A DNA stretch of 64,000 nucleotides from E44-bin32 sp034430595 (GTDB lineage: Bacteria; Chloroflexota; Anaerolineae; Anaerolineales; E44-bin32), in NCBI GenBank assembly GCA_034430595.1, contig DAOUEL010000078.1:124001-188000 (forward strand), in the 5' to 3' direction. Each line of letters opens with the position of its first letter. Positions within the stretch are counted from its first letter, which is position 1. Made by a program: the position numbers and the translations under genes. The notes beneath the pieces are model-generated. The model had not been told where the DNA came from, ran no database searches, and saw nothing but the letters and a program-made list of their open reading frames with translations. Shown here one piece after another: positions 26,673 to 34,915 of this stretch.

Positions 26673-26945
26673 TCTCAACCTCCAGTGCGAGTCTTATGGT
26701 CAAACGATGATCGGTCTGATCTCACCAGGTTAATCACAACACCCGTTTAGTTTACAGCCAGCCAGGCGGGAAGCTGCAGTTCCTTTTTCCTGACGCCCCC
26801 TCCAGCACAGTTCTTACAGAAAAGACGCCATCGGCTGGCTGCAGGTTCGTGAGCTGATCTTCCTCCTACCCAATGTTAACGCTCCTCTAGCGCGCTTGAC
26901 CTATGATGAAAGTTATAAACCCATGAAGGAATGAGGTGACGATTT

Positions 26946-28838
26946 ATGGCGAAGATTATAGGTATAGATCTGGGCACGACGAACAGTGTCGTAGCTGTTA
27001 TGGAGGGTGGCGACCCGACGGTAATCCCTACCGTCGAGGGCGGTCGTCTGTGTCCTTCGGTTGTCGCATTCAACAAGGGCGGCGAACGAATGGTGGGCCA
27101 GACCGCCAAGCGCCAGGCCGTTGTCAACTCCGAAAACACAATCTACTCGATCAAGCGCTTTATCGGCCGCCGCTTCGACGAGGTCGAGACCGAGCGCGAG
27201 ATGGTGTCCTACGAAACAACCGAGGGCCCCAGCGGTGACGTTCGGGTGAAGATTCCTGCCACGAACAAGGAGTACACACCGCAGGAGATCTCGGCCATGA
27301 TCCTGGCTAAGCTGAAAAGCGATGCGGAATCGTACCTGGGCGAGCCGATCACGAAAGCGGTCATCACCGTCCCGGCCTACTTCAACGATTCGCAGCGCCA
27401 GGCCACGAAGGATGCCGGAAAAATTGCCGGTCTCGAGGTGATGCGCATCATCAACGAGCCAACGGCTGCTGCGCTGGCGTACGGGCTCGATAAACAGGAG
27501 AACGAGACCATCCTGGTCTTCGACCTGGGTGGTGGCACGTTCGATGTGAGCCTGCTCGATGTTGGTGAAGGTGTGGTCGAGGTTAAGGCGACCAACGGCG
27601 ATACCCACCTGGGTGGCGATGACTGGGATCAGCGCATCCTGAGCTGGATCGCCGACGAATTTAAGAAAGAACAGGGTATCGATCTGCGTGCCGATCGACA
27701 GGCGCTGCAGCGGCTGCGCGAGGCGTCCGAGAAGGCCAAGATCGAGCTCTCGACGGTAACCGAGACCGAGATCAACCTGCCGTTCATCACCGCTGATGCC
27801 TCCGGCCCGAAGCACCTGCAGATGAAGCTGACACGGGCGAAGTTTGAGCAACTGACCGAAGACCTGGTCGATCGCATTCGCGGGCCGTTCGAGGCCGTCC
27901 TCAAGGACGGTAACGTAAAGACCAACGAGATGGACGAGGTGGTGCTGGTCGGTGGTGCGACCCGTATGCCGATGGTGCAGGAGCTGGTACGCAACATGAC
28001 CGGCAAAGAGCCTCACAAGGGCGTCAACCCGGACGAAGTTGTCGCGGTTGGCGCCGCCATCCAGGGCGGTGTGCTGGCGGGCGAGGTGAAGGACGTCCTG
28101 CTGCTCGATGTCACGCCGCTTTCGCTCGGTGTCGAAACTCTGGGCGGCGTCATGACGACGCTGATCGAGCGCAACACGACGATCCCGATCGAGAAGACCG
28201 AGGTCTTTTCGACCGCAGAAGATAGCCAGACAGCGGTCGACATCCATGTGCTGCAGGGTGAACGGCCTATGGCGACTGACAACATGACCCTGGGCCGCTT
28301 CCGGCTGGAAGGTATTCCGCCGGCGCCGCGCGGCGTCCCGCAGGTTGAAGTGACGTTTGATATCGATGCCAACGGCATCCTTAACGTGACGGCCAAGGAC
28401 CGCGCCAGCGGCAAGCAGCAGAAGGTGACGATCACCGCCTCCACCAACCTGGACAAAGGTGACGTGGAGCGGATGGTCCAGGAGGCCAAGTCGCACGAGG
28501 CCGATGACAAGCATCGGCGTGAACTGGCCGATGCCCGCAACGCAGGCGATACGCTGGCCTACCAGGCCGAGAAGACGCTGCGTGAGCTGGGGGACAAGGT
28601 CCCGGCGAGTGATCGATCACAGATCGAATCGAAGATCGCCGACCTGCGGCAAGCGCTGCAGGGTGATGACCTGGCCGAGATCAAGCGCCTGACTGAAGCC
28701 GTGCAGCAAGCCAGCTATGCACTGAGCCAGCAGCTCTATGCTCAAAACGCACAGCCGGAGGAACAAACCAATGGCGGCAGCACTCCTGAAGGTGAAGATA
28801 AAGGTGATGTCGTTGAAGGCGAGTTCCGCGAAGCCTGA
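26946..28838 (+). CDS. dnaK: molecular chaperone DnaK (Hsp70)
   Basis: A 630-aa Hsp70: ATPase domain (1-380) with GIDLGTTNSVVAVMEGG, the NEPTAAALAYGLD and VFDLGGGTFDVSLLDVG signatures, linker DVLLLDVTPLSLGVETLGG, substrate-binding domain, helical lid, and an acidic C-terminal tail (EEQTNGGSTPEGEDKGDVVEGEFREA). It refolds proteins with DnaJ and GrpE, neither of which is nearby. AGGTGA precedes the ATG. No CIRCE-type operator (TTAGCACTC-N9-GAGTGCTAA) was found upstream. TTGACC (26896) and TATAAA (26914) are present but badly spaced, so the promoter is unclear. Confidence 0.97.
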   Translation: MAKIIGIDLGTTNSVVAVMEGGDPTVIPTVEGGRLCPSVVAFNKGGERMVGQTAKRQAVVNSENTIYSIKRFIGRRFDEVETEREMVSYETTEGPSGDVRVKIPATNKEYTPQEISAMILAKLKSDAESYLGEPITKAVITVPAYFNDSQRQATKDAGKIAGLEVMRIINEPTAAALAYGLDKQENETILVFDLGGGTFDVSLLDVGEGVVEVKATNGDTHLGGDDWDQRILSWIADEFKKEQGIDLRADRQALQRLREASEKAKIELSTVTETEINLPFITADASGPKHLQMKLTRAKFEQLTEDLVDRIRGPFEAVLKDGNVKTNEMDEVVLVGGATRMPMVQELVRNMTGKEPHKGVNPDEVVAVGAAIQGGVLAGEVKDVLLLDVTPLSLGVETLGGVMTTLIERNTTIPIEKTEVFSTAEDSQTAVDIHVLQGERPMATDNMTLGRFRLEGIPPAPRGVPQVEVTFDIDANGILNVTAKDRASGKQQKVTITASTNLDKGDVERMVQEAKSHEADDKHRRELADARNAGDTLAYQAEKTLRELGDKVPASDRSQIESKIADLRQALQGDDLAEIKRLTEAVQQASYALSQQLYAQNAQPEEQTNGGSTPEGEDKGDVVEGEFREA

Positions 28839-28865
28839 TCAATAACAGGTTTGATCGAAACGTGA

Positions 28866-28896
28866 CGGAAGCCCGGAGATTTCCCCCGGGCTTCCG
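28866..28896 (+). terminator. terminator-like stem-loop after dnaK
   Basis: CGGAAGCCCGG (28866-28876) and CCGGGCTTCCG (28886-28896) form a perfect 11-bp stem with a 9-base loop, 28 bp after the dnaK stop. It is followed by CTGTTTAA, a short T run. Confidence 0.7.
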
Positions 28897-28977
28897 CTGT
28901 TTAAGCCTATGGTAAACTCCCTGCGTGAGGGAACGTGAGTTTTTCCGCGAACATAGGACAATCGTCCAAAGGTCGTC

Positions 28978-29007
28978 TTGAACGGGGTTTCTCGCCCGGG
29001 CTATAAT
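28978..29007 (+). promoter_or_regulatory. sigma70-type promoter of the aminotransferase gene
   Basis: TTGAAC (28978-28983), an 18-bp spacer and a perfect TATAAT (29002-29007), about 70 bp before the GTG start. The leader carries AGGAGGT at 29063-29069. Confidence 0.75.
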
Positions 29008-29077
29008 GGGGCAGAGTCGCATTATTGAAGTGCATTTCGGCGCTTAGAGCTCAAGGACCAACAGGAGGTTAAACGCA

Positions 29078-30025
29078 GTGACGCTCCCCAAGTTTGCTTA
29101 CTTTCAAGGCAAGATCGTCCCCTATAGTGAAGCAAAAGTCGGCGTCATGACCCACGCGTTGAACTACGGCACCGGCGCGTTTGGAGGCGTACGGGGATAT
29201 TGGAACGAGGAACACGAGCAGCTTTACGTATTCCGTCCCGCTGATCACTACACGCGGCTGTTAAATTCTGCCAAATTATTGGCAGCCGAGATCAATTACA
29301 CGATCGAAGACCTGACACGCATCACGCTTGAGTTGGTCCGGAAAGAAGGCTACAACGAGGACATCTATATCCGCCCCTTGATCTACAAGGCGGACGAGAT
29401 CATCGGCGTCAAGCTGCATGGCTTGCGTGATGAATTAACCATCTTCGCCGTTCCGTTTTCGCGTTACATCGAGAAGGATGACGGAGCGCATGTCACGTTC
29501 TCGTCCTGGCGTCGGATCGACGACAACGCTATCCCGGCGCGCGGCAAACTCACCGGAGCCTACATTAATTCGGCGTTCATCAAGACTGACGCGGTGCGTT
29601 CCGGTTTTGATGAGGCGCTGGTGCTGAACAACGACGGGCATGTCTCGGAAGGCAGCGCCATGAATTTCTTCATGCTGCGTGATGGCGTACTGATCACTCC
29701 ACCCGTGACAGATAATATTCTGGAAGGCATCACCCGCCGCTCAATCATGACGCTGGCCGAACAGGAATTAGGCTTGACGGTCAAGGAACGCTCAATCGAT
29801 AAAACCGAAGTCTTCTTATGCGAAGAAGCCTTCCTGACCGGCACCGCCGCCCAAGTGACAGCTGTCACGATGGTCGATCATCGACCGATCGGTAATGGTG
29901 TCATGGGACCGGCGACGACCCGACTGCGCCAGATTTTTGATGATGTTGTACGCGGCCGCGTCCCGCGTTATAAAGGTTGGCTCGAGACGGTATATGTGAC
30001 CGAGACGGCGATGAGCATAAAATGA
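29078..30025 (+). CDS. ilvE: branched-chain amino acid aminotransferase
   Basis: A 315-aa class IV PLP aminotransferase that transaminates valine, leucine and isoleucine with 2-oxoglutarate. Motifs: the YFQGKIVPYSEAKVGVMTHALNYGTGAFGGVRGYW N-terminus, the PLP lysine in GKLTGAYINS, and the family signature EALVLNNDGHVSEGSAMNFFMLRDG...TPPVTDNILEGITR. GTG start is supported by AGGAGGT eight bases upstream and a clear promoter. It stands alone, away from other ilv genes. Confidence 0.9.
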   Translation: MTLPKFAYFQGKIVPYSEAKVGVMTHALNYGTGAFGGVRGYWNEEHEQLYVFRPADHYTRLLNSAKLLAAEINYTIEDLTRITLELVRKEGYNEDIYIRPLIYKADEIIGVKLHGLRDELTIFAVPFSRYIEKDDGAHVTFSSWRRIDDNAIPARGKLTGAYINSAFIKTDAVRSGFDEALVLNNDGHVSEGSAMNFFMLRDGVLITPPVTDNILEGITRRSIMTLAEQELGLTVKERSIDKTEVFLCEEAFLTGTAAQVTAVTMVDHRPIGNGVMGPATTRLRQIFDDVVRGRVPRYKGWLETVYVTETAMSIK

Positions 30026-30101
30026 CACGCCTCCCGGCAAGGTCAAATTCCTGCCCGTAGCCCGAACAGCACCAGAATCTCTTGTTTCTGCCTGGATTGG
30101 C

Positions 30102-31004
30102 ATGGAATACCATCCTCCGCGATCGGCCGGACTGGCAATCGATCTCTTTGCAATTTTCGCACTGCTGACAGCAGCGCTGTTCGGATTGATTCAAGTCTCA
30201 CGCGCCTCACTCTCCCTCTTAACCGTGCTCTGGATCCTGCTGCCGCTGCTCGGGGTGCCGCTGAGTTTGTTCTTGCTCTATGATCTCTATGGCCTGTTGA
30301 CCGCACGCTACCTCCTCGACCGGGATGGACTGCGGGTGCGCTGGGGTTGGGCCGTCGAGCAGCTGCCAATCGGGAAGATTCGCTCCATGCGAGCTATTGG
30401 CCGGCAGGAAGGCTTATCGCTGCTTGCAAGCGGGGTGCGCTGGCCTGTGACTACGGTCGGATCCTCGCAGTCGGAGGGCGGGGCAAAACTTGATTACTTC
30501 CTGGGACTGGGAAGCGAAGATCTGGTGCTGGTCGAAGGAGACGGCCGTATAATTCTCCTCTCCCCGGTGACCGCGGCCGGATTTCTCGAGACCTACCAAC
30601 AAGCGACAATGCTCGGCTCGCTGCAGCCGATGCAGGCCCTATCCCAGCGCCCGCGTTTTGCGGTGATGGAGCTTCTGGCTGACCGAGTTGGGCGACTGCT
30701 CCTGCTGGCTGGAATCGCGCTTCCTCTGATCCTGCTTGGCTATCTCGCTGTGCGCGTCCCCGATCTGCCAGCCCAGGTCCCCTTCGGCTTCAATCCTCAG
30801 GGATTGCCGGAGACGTTCGCTCCGCCCGGGCGGCTGCTGCTGCTGCCGCTGATAAGCAGCCTATGCTGGTTGTTCAACTTCAGCCTTGGGTTGTGGTTGT
30901 ACCGCCAGCCGGCGCAGCGGCTGCTTGCCTACGCACTCTGGATGGCCTCAATCATCGTTGGGCTTTTATTCTGGGGGGCAATGCTCCACCTGTTGAGCGC
31001 CTGA
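30102..31004 (+). CDS. membrane protein with PH-like and DUF1648-like regions
   Basis: A 300-aa protein: two helices (about 10-68), a soluble beta-rich segment (about 70-170; LDRDGLRVRWGWAVEQLPIGKIRSM, SEDLVLVEGDGRIILLSPVTAAGFLETYQQA) like the bacterial PH domain, then three helices. Between the first and second of these, VPDLPAQVPFGFNPQGLPETF matches the DUF1648 pattern. No catalytic residues are evident. The ribosome site is weak, so the ATG at 30102 is uncertain. It ends 6 bp before a cluster of DnaA boxes. Confidence 0.6.
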   Translation: MEYHPPRSAGLAIDLFAIFALLTAALFGLIQVSRASLSLLTVLWILLPLLGVPLSLFLLYDLYGLLTARYLLDRDGLRVRWGWAVEQLPIGKIRSMRAIGRQEGLSLLASGVRWPVTTVGSSQSEGGAKLDYFLGLGSEDLVLVEGDGRIILLSPVTAAGFLETYQQATMLGSLQPMQALSQRPRFAVMELLADRVGRLLLLAGIALPLILLGYLAVRVPDLPAQVPFGFNPQGLPETFAPPGRLLLLPLISSLCWLFNFSLGLWLYRQPAQRLLAYALWMASIIVGLLFWGAMLHLLSA

Positions 31005-31010
31005 CGGATT

Positions 31011-31062
31011 TTATCCACAGCTGCCGTTGGATTATCCACAGGTTTCTTGCGGGTTATCCACA
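31011..31062 (+). promoter_or_regulatory. cluster of three consensus DnaA boxes
   Basis: TTATCCACA occurs at 31011-31019, 31032-31040 and 31054-31062, all in the same orientation with start-to-start spacing of 21 and 22 bp (two helical turns). This is the high-affinity DnaA box (TTATNCACA). The cluster fills most of the 82-bp gap between two membrane-protein genes. No dnaA, dnaN or AT-rich unwinding region is nearby, so a titration site, a DnaA-controlled promoter or an unusual origin are all possible. Confidence 0.7.
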
Positions 31063-31086
31063 GCCTGATCACACGGAGTCCACAAT

Positions 31087-31863
31087 TTGCTGTATCAAGG
31101 CCTGATTCTGGGCTTTATCATCTCAGGCATCGCCTACGCCGCTGGCGCGCTCTCTGGCAGCGGAATGGTCGCCGCCGGGCTATTGGGTGGAATTACGTTC
31201 GGCCTGGGCGGTCTCCCCCCTTCCCTGCTGCTGCTGTGGTTCTTCCTGAGCTCAAGCCTGCTGACCCGCCTGTTCCATAAAAGAAAAAGGGCTGTCAACC
31301 TCGAGTACGCCAAGGGTGGCCCCAGAGACCTGCCCCAGGTCCTGGCCAACGGAGGTGTCGCCGGGGTGGCGCTTGTGGTCTATGTCCTGGGAGGTCTGCA
31401 GCCAGCGCAATACGCGTTTGTCGGGGCGCTGGCGGTGGCCAATGCCGACACCTGGGCGACAGAGTTGGGCGTACTCTCGCGCCGTCTGCCTCGCTTGTTA
31501 ACGAATGGAAGACAGGTCCCTGCTGGAACCTCGGGTGCGGTGAGTGGGGTGGGATTTATCGCCGCTCTCGCAGGTGCGGGGACGATCGCGTGCCTGGCTG
31601 GCTGGCTCTTTGCGGATCTGTGGCTTATACCCGCGGCGATGATAGCCGGATTTCTGGGCTCTGACCTGGATAGTTATCTTGGCGCATGCTGCCAGCGGGT
31701 CTATTATTGTCCTGCTTGCCAGAAAGAAACCGAAAAGCACCCGCACCATTCCTGCGGAGCGGCGACCGAGGTGTTGCGCGGTCCCGCCTGGCTGGGTAAC
31801 GATGCGGTTAACGCGCTGGCAACGCTGCTTGGAGCAGTGCTTGCGGCTGTGTTCATGCTCTGA
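31087..31863 (+). CDS. DUF92 family membrane protein
   Basis: A 258-aa DUF92/TMEM19-type protein with about six helices. Diagnostic segments: RKRAVNLEYAKGGPRDLPQVLANGGVAGV, ALAVANADTWATELGVLSR and AGFLGSDLDSYLGA. A Cys/His segment near the C-terminus (YYCPACQKETEKHPHHSC) precedes WLGNDAVNALATLLGA. DUF92 includes phytyl-phosphate kinase (VTE6) of plants; the bacterial role is not established. Start is TTG 31087, without a clear Shine-Dalgarno, 25 bp after the DnaA boxes. Confidence 0.75.
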   Translation: MLYQGLILGFIISGIAYAAGALSGSGMVAAGLLGGITFGLGGLPPSLLLLWFFLSSSLLTRLFHKRKRAVNLEYAKGGPRDLPQVLANGGVAGVALVVYVLGGLQPAQYAFVGALAVANADTWATELGVLSRRLPRLLTNGRQVPAGTSGAVSGVGFIAALAGAGTIACLAGWLFADLWLIPAAMIAGFLGSDLDSYLGACCQRVYYCPACQKETEKHPHHSCGAATEVLRGPAWLGNDAVNALATLLGAVLAAVFML

Positions 31864-31890
31864 GCCAGGTTGCAGCCGAGGAGGTCCAGC

Positions 31891-32094
31891 ATGGAAGGAA
31901 GCCGTGAACAGATCAGGCGACTTCTAAAGACGTTCGGCATCGAGGCAGACGAGGCTATGATCGCCCATGTTGCCCGACTGCCCGGGAAGAAAGCGCTCCG
32001 CATCCGGCTCGTCCTGGACGATCTTACCGACTACGGTACGAACCCGCCGGAGATTCCGCTGCACCTCGAGATCGAGGGAGTGATCGAAGGCTGA
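31891..32094 (+). CDS. small hypothetical protein, 67 aa
   Basis: A 67-aa soluble acidic/basic protein (MEGSREQIRRLLKTFGIEADEAMIAHVARL, ending HLEIEGVIEG) with no recognised family. ATG 31891 follows GAGGAGGT with ideal spacing. It sits between the DUF92 gene and glgC on the same strand. The good ribosome site and balanced composition support a real gene. Confidence 0.55.
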   Translation: MEGSREQIRRLLKTFGIEADEAMIAHVARLPGKKALRIRLVLDDLTDYGTNPPEIPLHLEIEGVIEG

Positions 32095-32166
32095 TCATGG
32101 CCAGTACTTCTCGGCCGGCCGCCTCGCTCGCGCAATGGCTCCCGGTGGTGGGGCCTGGAGGGTGTT

Positions 32167-33420
32167 ATGCCGAATGCTGATGTGCTCGGATTGATCCTCG
32201 GAGGAGGCCGCGGCTCGCGCTTGTGGCCATTGACCAAGCTGCGGGCGAAACCTGCCGTCCCCATCGGCGGGAAATACCGCCTGGTCGACATTCCGCTCAG
32301 CAACTGCCTCAACTCAGGGATAAACCGCATCGCGGTCATGACCCAGTTTAATTCCGTATCGCTGCACCGCCATATCACGCAAACCTACAACTTCGATCTC
32401 TTTCACTCCGGTTGGGTTCAAATCCTGGCTGCTGAGCAGACTCTTACCAGTCATGATTGGTACCAGGGAACAGCCGACGCCGTTCGCAAGCAGATGTCCG
32501 AGATCGAAGTGACCGGTGCGCGGGACGTGCTCATCCTGGCCGGCGACCATCTTTACCGCATGGATTACCGCGATATGATCGAGCGCCACCTGCAGGCGGA
32601 AGCCGATGTCACGGTGGCCGTCAAGCCGGTTGCGCCGCAAGAAGCGGGGCGCTTTGGCGTTCTTAAACAGGATCAGGATGGCCGCATCACCGCCTTCATC
32701 GAGAAGCCGCAAGAAGAGTCGGTCCTGCAGGCGTTTGCCAGCCGCCCGGACGAAGCGCGCCCATATTTGGGCTCGATGGGTATCTACATCTTTAAAAGGG
32801 ACGTCCTGGCTGAGCTGCTCGAATCCGAACACGACGATTTCGGTGGGGATGTACTGCCGGCGGCGATTGAATCACACCGGGTGTTTGGCTATTGTTTCGA
32901 TGATTACTGGGAGGACATCGGCACAATCGAGGCTTTCTACCGCGCCAACCTGGCGCTGACCGAGGCAGTACCGCCCTTTAGCTTTCATGACCCGGTAAGC
33001 CCGATTTACACCCGGCCGCGCTTTCTACCCGGTTCCCGCATCTATAACGTATGTCTCGATCGGGTCAAACTAGCGGATGGCTGTGTCATCGAGGGCGCCG
33101 AAATTCAGAACGCGGTTATCGGTATCCGCAGCATCATCTCGGAAGATGTCATTCTGCGCGATTCGGTCATGATGGGAGCCGACTACTACGAGGGCGAACG
33201 GGAGCAGGTTCAACCTGACGTTCCTCCGATTGGGATCGGGCGCGGCTCTCGCATCGCCGGCGCCATTATCGATAAGAACGCTCGCATCGGGGCCGGCGTG
33301 GTCATCGAGCCGCACTACGGCCAACCTGATGTTGATACCGAATCATGGTCGATTCGCGACGGGATCGTTGTTATCCCGAAGCACGCCGTCGTTCCCGCAG
33401 GAACCGTCCTCGTTCCTTAA
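32167..33420 (+). CDS. glgC: glucose-1-phosphate adenylyltransferase
   Basis: A 417-aa ADP-glucose pyrophosphorylase, which makes ADP-glucose from ATP and glucose-1-phosphate for glycogen synthesis. The nucleotidyltransferase domain starts with LILGGGRGSRLWPLTKLRAKPAVPIGGKYRLVDIPLSNC and contains GTADAVRKQ, LAGDHLYRMDY and EKP. The C-terminal left-handed beta-helix begins about residue 280 and ends PKHAVVPAGTVL. GGAGGG precedes the ATG. The N-terminal PLTKLRAKPAVP region involved in allosteric control is intact. No glgA or glgB is adjacent. Confidence 0.92.
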   Translation: MPNADVLGLILGGGRGSRLWPLTKLRAKPAVPIGGKYRLVDIPLSNCLNSGINRIAVMTQFNSVSLHRHITQTYNFDLFHSGWVQILAAEQTLTSHDWYQGTADAVRKQMSEIEVTGARDVLILAGDHLYRMDYRDMIERHLQAEADVTVAVKPVAPQEAGRFGVLKQDQDGRITAFIEKPQEESVLQAFASRPDEARPYLGSMGIYIFKRDVLAELLESEHDDFGGDVLPAAIESHRVFGYCFDDYWEDIGTIEAFYRANLALTEAVPPFSFHDPVSPIYTRPRFLPGSRIYNVCLDRVKLADGCVIEGAEIQNAVIGIRSIISEDVILRDSVMMGADYYEGEREQVQPDVPPIGIGRGSRIAGAIIDKNARIGAGVVIEPHYGQPDVDTESWSIRDGIVVIPKHAVVPAGTVLVP

Positions 33421-33457
33421 ATTCACCGTCTTCTCGTTACAGCATGAAACACCCCAT

Positions 33458-34654
33458 TTAAGCTCTCTGCGTAACCCGAATGCGTGTCACCGCCAGCATC
33501 GCCAGGGCGAGGAAGATGGCGCTGAAGATCCAGATCCAGCGGTGGTCGGTGAGGTCGATCAGCCAGCCGGCCAGAATGGGACCGGTGATCGCGGCGGCGG
33601 AAGAGGCGAAATAGTACAGGCCGGTGTAAACGCCGATGCTGCCTTCGTCACCGAGGTCATAAACCATCGGCAGCGAGTTGATGTTGACCAATGCCCAGAA
33701 GGCACCCATCAGCGCCAGCGTTACCAGCAGCATGGTTGAATCGCGAATGAAGAACCCGGCCACCAGGCCGAGCAGCATCCCGGCCAGGCCGGCCATGATG
33801 GTCGGTTTACGGCCGATGCGTGTGGCCAGCAGGCCGCTGGGGATGGCGAAGAGGATCAGCGTGGCCGCAAAGGCGGTCAGCATTTGGGTTCCGGAACCGA
33901 CATCAATCCCCAGCACGTTGCGGGCGTAGATGGTGAAGAAGGCTTCCATCGCATTCCAGCCGACGAACCAGAAAAAGATCGCGCTCAGCAGCGCCAGTGG
34001 GCTGTATTCTGGCCCGCGCAGCACGCTCTGAATACTTGCCCACAGGCCAGGAGCGGCGACGGCGGCTTCCGGCTCGGGCAGTGCGGGTTCACGCACCGCC
34101 AGCACGACTACCAGGATCGCCAGCACCATGATCCCAGCGCCGACGATGAACGGCAAGGGCACGCCGAGCTTGTACAGCGCCCCGCCGCCGAAAAGCGCTA
34201 CCGCCCCACCCAGGCCGCCCATCAGGTTGATCACGCCGTTCGCCTTGCTGCGATCCACCGGCTTAAAGAGATCGCCCAGATAGGCGATCGTTGGAGAGCG
34301 GAAGACCGCCATACCAAGATTTGTGCCCAGGATCGCCAACGCGATCAAGATAAAGTTCTCGCGCACGAACGGCACCAGGATGAAGAACAGCCCGGCAGCA
34401 GGCGCACCGAACATCAGGAACGGTTTACGGCGTCCAAAGCGCGAGCGGGTGCGGTCCGACAGGCTGCCCACCCAGGGCTGGACGAACATGTTGATGATGT
34501 TATCCCAGGTGAGGATGAATCCGACGGCCAACGCGGAAAGCCCGAGATCCTCCAGCATTGGGGGAATCAGGCTGTTGAAGAGCGGCCAGATGATGCTGAT
34601 GCCAAAAAAGCCAAATCCAAGCAGAAAAGTGCGCCGGTATGGAAAGCCTTCCAT
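33458..34654 (-). CDS. MFS transporter, GPH/SLC45-like sugar porter
   Basis: A 398-aa transporter with about 12 helices. GSLSDRTRSRFGRRKPFLMFGAPAAG is the loop typical of the GPH/SLC45 (sucrose or glycoside) group, and the helix-1 Trp/Pro pattern fits. Start at 34654 is chosen because AGGAGGT lies seven bases upstream; the frame runs to 34753 but that part would overlap the divergent promoter. It converges on glgC and diverges from the ABC importer. Sugar uptake is the likely role. Confidence 0.75.
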   Translation of the reverse strand: MEGFPYRRTFLLGFGFFGISIIWPLFNSLIPPMLEDLGLSALAVGFILTWDNIINMFVQPWVGSLSDRTRSRFGRRKPFLMFGAPAAGLFFILVPFVRENFILIALAILGTNLGMAVFRSPTIAYLGDLFKPVDRSKANGVINLMGGLGGAVALFGGGALYKLGVPLPFIVGAGIMVLAILVVVLAVREPALPEPEAAVAAPGLWASIQSVLRGPEYSPLALLSAIFFWFVGWNAMEAFFTIYARNVLGIDVGSGTQMLTAFAATLILFAIPSGLLATRIGRKPTIMAGLAGMLLGLVAGFFIRDSTMLLVTLALMGAFWALVNINSLPMVYDLGDEGSIGVYTGLYYFASSAAAITGPILAGWLIDLTDHRWIWIFSAIFLALAMLAVTRIRVTQRA

Positions 34655-34725
34655 GGTGCCCACCTCCTCGATGAGTGCTTGATTGTAAACGCTAGCCCAG
34701 AGGGTGCAAGTGCTTTGAACCATGG

Positions 34726-34912
34726 TTGACCCTCTCCAGTATGAGATATACAATGCAGTACATCAGTGCACCGTTCAGGTGCATTTACTGCGCGCCGTCA
34801 TCTTCAGACGGAGCGCAGTATAGTTATCATTCAGGAGGGAGGTGGTGGAAAGTAAAGAGAGGTAACCGATATCCTTGTACCACCTAGACACCCTTGAATT
34901 CAGGAGGAGAAT
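34726..34912 (+). promoter_or_regulatory. promoter and structured leader of the ABC importer operon
   Basis: TTGACC (34726-34731), 17 bp, TACAAT (34749-34754) give a good promoter. The leader of about 155 bases has three inverted repeats: TGCACC-N5-GGTGCA (34767-34783); a 13-bp stem with one mismatch, ACTGCGCGCCGTC/GACGGAGCGCAGT (34787-34819); and AGGTGGT...ACCACCT (34840-34885). The first lies just after the expected start and could be an operator; the others suggest folded RNA. AGGAGGAG lies just before the GTG start. No known riboswitch is recognised. Confidence 0.6.
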
Positions 34913-34915
34913 ACT

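Noticed and set aside
26871..26945. CIRCE element upstream of dnaK
   Set aside because: TTAACGCTC is present but no matching GAGTGCTAA-like arm nine bases later.
26913..28514. 533-aa minus-strand frame opposite dnaK
   Set aside because: Long antisense frames opposite dnaK are a well-known artefact of its codon use; no ribosome site or domain.
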